Shown: piece after piece, positions 62,735-64,000 of the stretch | Layout: every line of letters begins with the position of its first letter | Position numbering within the stretch: position 1 is the stretch's first letter | Assembly (NCBI RefSeq): GCF_003050965.1 | Contig: NZ_QAOU01000003.1 | Coordinates: 310,001 to 374,000 of the forward strand | DNA length: 64,000 bases | Source: Nitrosospira sp. Nsp2 | GTDB lineage: Bacteria; Pseudomonadota; Gammaproteobacteria; Burkholderiales; Nitrosomonadaceae | Direction: 5' to 3' | Position numbers and translations under genes: made by a program | Notes under the pieces: generated by a model | Databases searched by the model: none | Told to the model about the DNA's origin: nothing | Seen by the model: only the letters and a program-made list of their open reading frames with translations

Positions 62735-63907
62735 TCAGACAGAAGAAGGGGCGTAGCTCGGCAGCACCAGTCGAAAGGTTGAACCCGCATTGATCTTCGA
62801 CTCGACCTCCAACTCGCCACCGAGCAGGCGGGCGGCTTGCGCAGCAATGGTCAATCCCAGGCCGACGCCTGGTTTACCGTAGGTTTCACCGCGCTTAAAG
62901 GCATCGAATAGATTGTTCAGGTTTTCCGGCGCGATGCCTGGCCCGTGATCGCTAACACTGAGTATCCAGCCAGTGTCGTTGCCTTTCGACTTATTCCGGG
63001 CCGCGATTCTTATCATGCCGCTGGAGCTGTATTTTACGGCGTTCCCCAGAAGATTCTGTAATACAAGCGTCAATAAACCCTCGTCGCTCATTGTCTCGGC
63101 GCCCTCGGGCACGTCGACATCCAATCTCAAACCTTTGGCTTGCGCGTCATGCCGCGACTGTTTGGCCACTTCTGACAATAGAAGCTTGAGATCCACGAGC
63201 TGAAGATTAATCGGGGCACAATCCTGCCGCAATTGCTCTGCCTGTAGCAACTGGTCCATACCGGACGTCGTCTGCAGGATGGCTCGCTTGATCGACTCGA
63301 TATCCTCTACGCTCTTCGCATATTCTGGAGCTTGAGACAGTCGTGCAGCGAGAAGCTGCAAATGAAGCATGGCGTGGTTGAGGTGATTGCGCAGATCATG
63401 CGACAGGAAGGAGAGGTATTTTGACTGCGTATCGGTAGAGGCCCTAATCCGCTGCCGAAGATGATCCGTGAATGCGACAACGCCTACTTGAAGGGCGGTG
63501 TCAATGGCCATATTCAAGGCAACGTTACTGCGTGCATCCAAGCCATCTCCAAGTGCCTCTGAAATTTGTTCGATGACTATTCTGCGGAGCAGCCGATATT
63601 CGACAACTAACTCCCGGATGTTGTAGTGTTCATGGAACCGAGTCACCCCGTGACTTTTGCTGCCCTCGATCAATTCACGGGTAGCGTGGGGTTTGCCCGA
63701 GGCCAGCGCGGCGGCGATCTCTTTCAGGATTGAGGGCAGCGAATTCCGAAGCTGTTGCAGAGTTAGCTCATCCGCGGCAGGAAGCGTGCGACGCACAGCA
63801 ATTTCCCACTCGGGGATGATGAAATCCGCGCGTGCGCGTAATGCGGCCGCGAGTTGGGGAAAAGGATGATGCGCAAGTAAATCAAGCGTCAGATCTTCTG
63901 TGGACAT
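62735..63907 (-). CDS. Sensor histidine kinase with RsbRD-like N-terminal domain
   Basis: About 390 residues with no membrane segment. Residues 10-170 are all-helical and resemble RsbRD_N sensor domains (PEWEIAVRRTLPAADE). The dimerisation domain has the phospho-His in LSFLSHDLRNHLNHAM, and the ATPase has NLLGNAVKYSS (N box), VSDHGPGIA (G1) and GVGLGLTIA (G2). It should phosphorylate a response regulator not found in the window. ATG 63907 is chosen at MSTEDLTLD; the frame is open to 63985. A cytoplasmic signal is expected. Confidence 0.88.
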   Translation of the reverse strand: MSTEDLTLDLLAHHPFPQLAAALRARADFIIPEWEIAVRRTLPAADELTLQQLRNSLPSILKEIAAALASGKPHATRELIEGSKSHGVTRFHEHYNIRELVVEYRLLRRIVIEQISEALGDGLDARSNVALNMAIDTALQVGVVAFTDHLRQRIRASTDTQSKYLSFLSHDLRNHLNHAMLHLQLLAARLSQAPEYAKSVEDIESIKRAILQTTSGMDQLLQAEQLRQDCAPINLQLVDLKLLLSEVAKQSRHDAQAKGLRLDVDVPEGAETMSDEGLLTLVLQNLLGNAVKYSSSGMIRIAARNKSKGNDTGWILSVSDHGPGIAPENLNNLFDAFKRGETYGKPGVGLGLTIAAQAARLLGGELEVESKINAGSTFRLVLPSYAPSSV

Positions 63908-64000
63908 GAACGAACTGTTCCCAAGATAGAGGAGGTGAGCATGAAAAGCAGTCAAAATTACGCCAAGCCCACATGGGTGCCGCAAGTTGAAGTAGGCGAA

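Overview
The window reads as a chromosomal segment of a betaproteobacterium of the family Nitrosomonadaceae, most likely Nitrosospira. The main evidence is the complete 16S rRNA gene at 6098-7633, whose variable regions look Nitrosospira-like to me; this is pattern memory, not a search. Betaproteobacterial gene orders agree: nlpD-rpoS, leuS-lptE-holA, lptD-surA-pdxA-rsmA, RNB nuclease-tonB-aroE-mtgA, lptM-lysA, and lnt-glyQ-glyS-gmhB-plsC. Almost every long reading frame is an ordinary intact gene. TTG start codons look frequent (cysT, mpl, aroE, the tonB-like gene, glyS, and probably the RNB nuclease and the RoxA-like gene).

Layout. 1-5506: end of nlpD, rpoS, a group III truncated haemoglobin convergent with a coiled-coil DUF2130 protein, an iron superoxide dismutase and tyrS. 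5507-11458: one complete rRNA operon with promoter, boxA, 16S, tRNA-Ile, tRNA-Ala, a second boxA, 23S, 5S and a strong terminator; both large rRNAs are enclosed by long processing stems. 11739-18932 (minus): a sulfate-uptake locus, YezD-like protein, alginate-export-type porin, Sbp, DUF2325 protein, degenerate EAL protein, CysT, CysW, CysA. 19200-20391: a truncated secreted protein and a PEP-CTERM protein. 20890-31064: ttcA, a DegQ-type protease, leuS-lptE-holA, proA and a lipoyl-domain lpdA.

31065-32994 is the clearest accessory stretch. It holds a deoxyribosyltransferase-like protein with an unknown C-terminal domain, a 12-bp inverted repeat, a decayed piece of a second dihydrolipoamide dehydrogenase gene, and an 85-residue hypothetical protein. 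32995-41835 returns to envelope functions: a lytic transglycosylase, rsmA, pdxA, surA, lptD with an expanded N-terminus, and mpl. 41947-47055 is a second accessory block: a DUF3617 protein, an ankyrin protein, a cytochrome P450 and, just upstream of the P450, a RoxA-like dihaem lipoprotein. 47763-63907 contains the RNB-tonB-aroE-mtgA cluster, mgtE with a structured leader, lysA with a 44-residue LptM lipoprotein gene, the lnt-to-plsC cluster and a soluble-looking sensor histidine kinase.

Most of the window therefore serves envelope building (Lnt, LptD, LptE, LptM, SurA, GmhB, PlsC, Mpl, MtgA, lytic transglycosylase, NlpD) and translation (rRNA, three aminoacyl-tRNA synthetases, TtcA, RsmA). 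The parts I would look at first are the sulfate locus with embedded signalling-like proteins, the deoxyribosyltransferase-like gene with its neighbouring gene relic, and the P450/RoxA-like pair. No CRISPR array, phage, transposase or integrase gene was seen.
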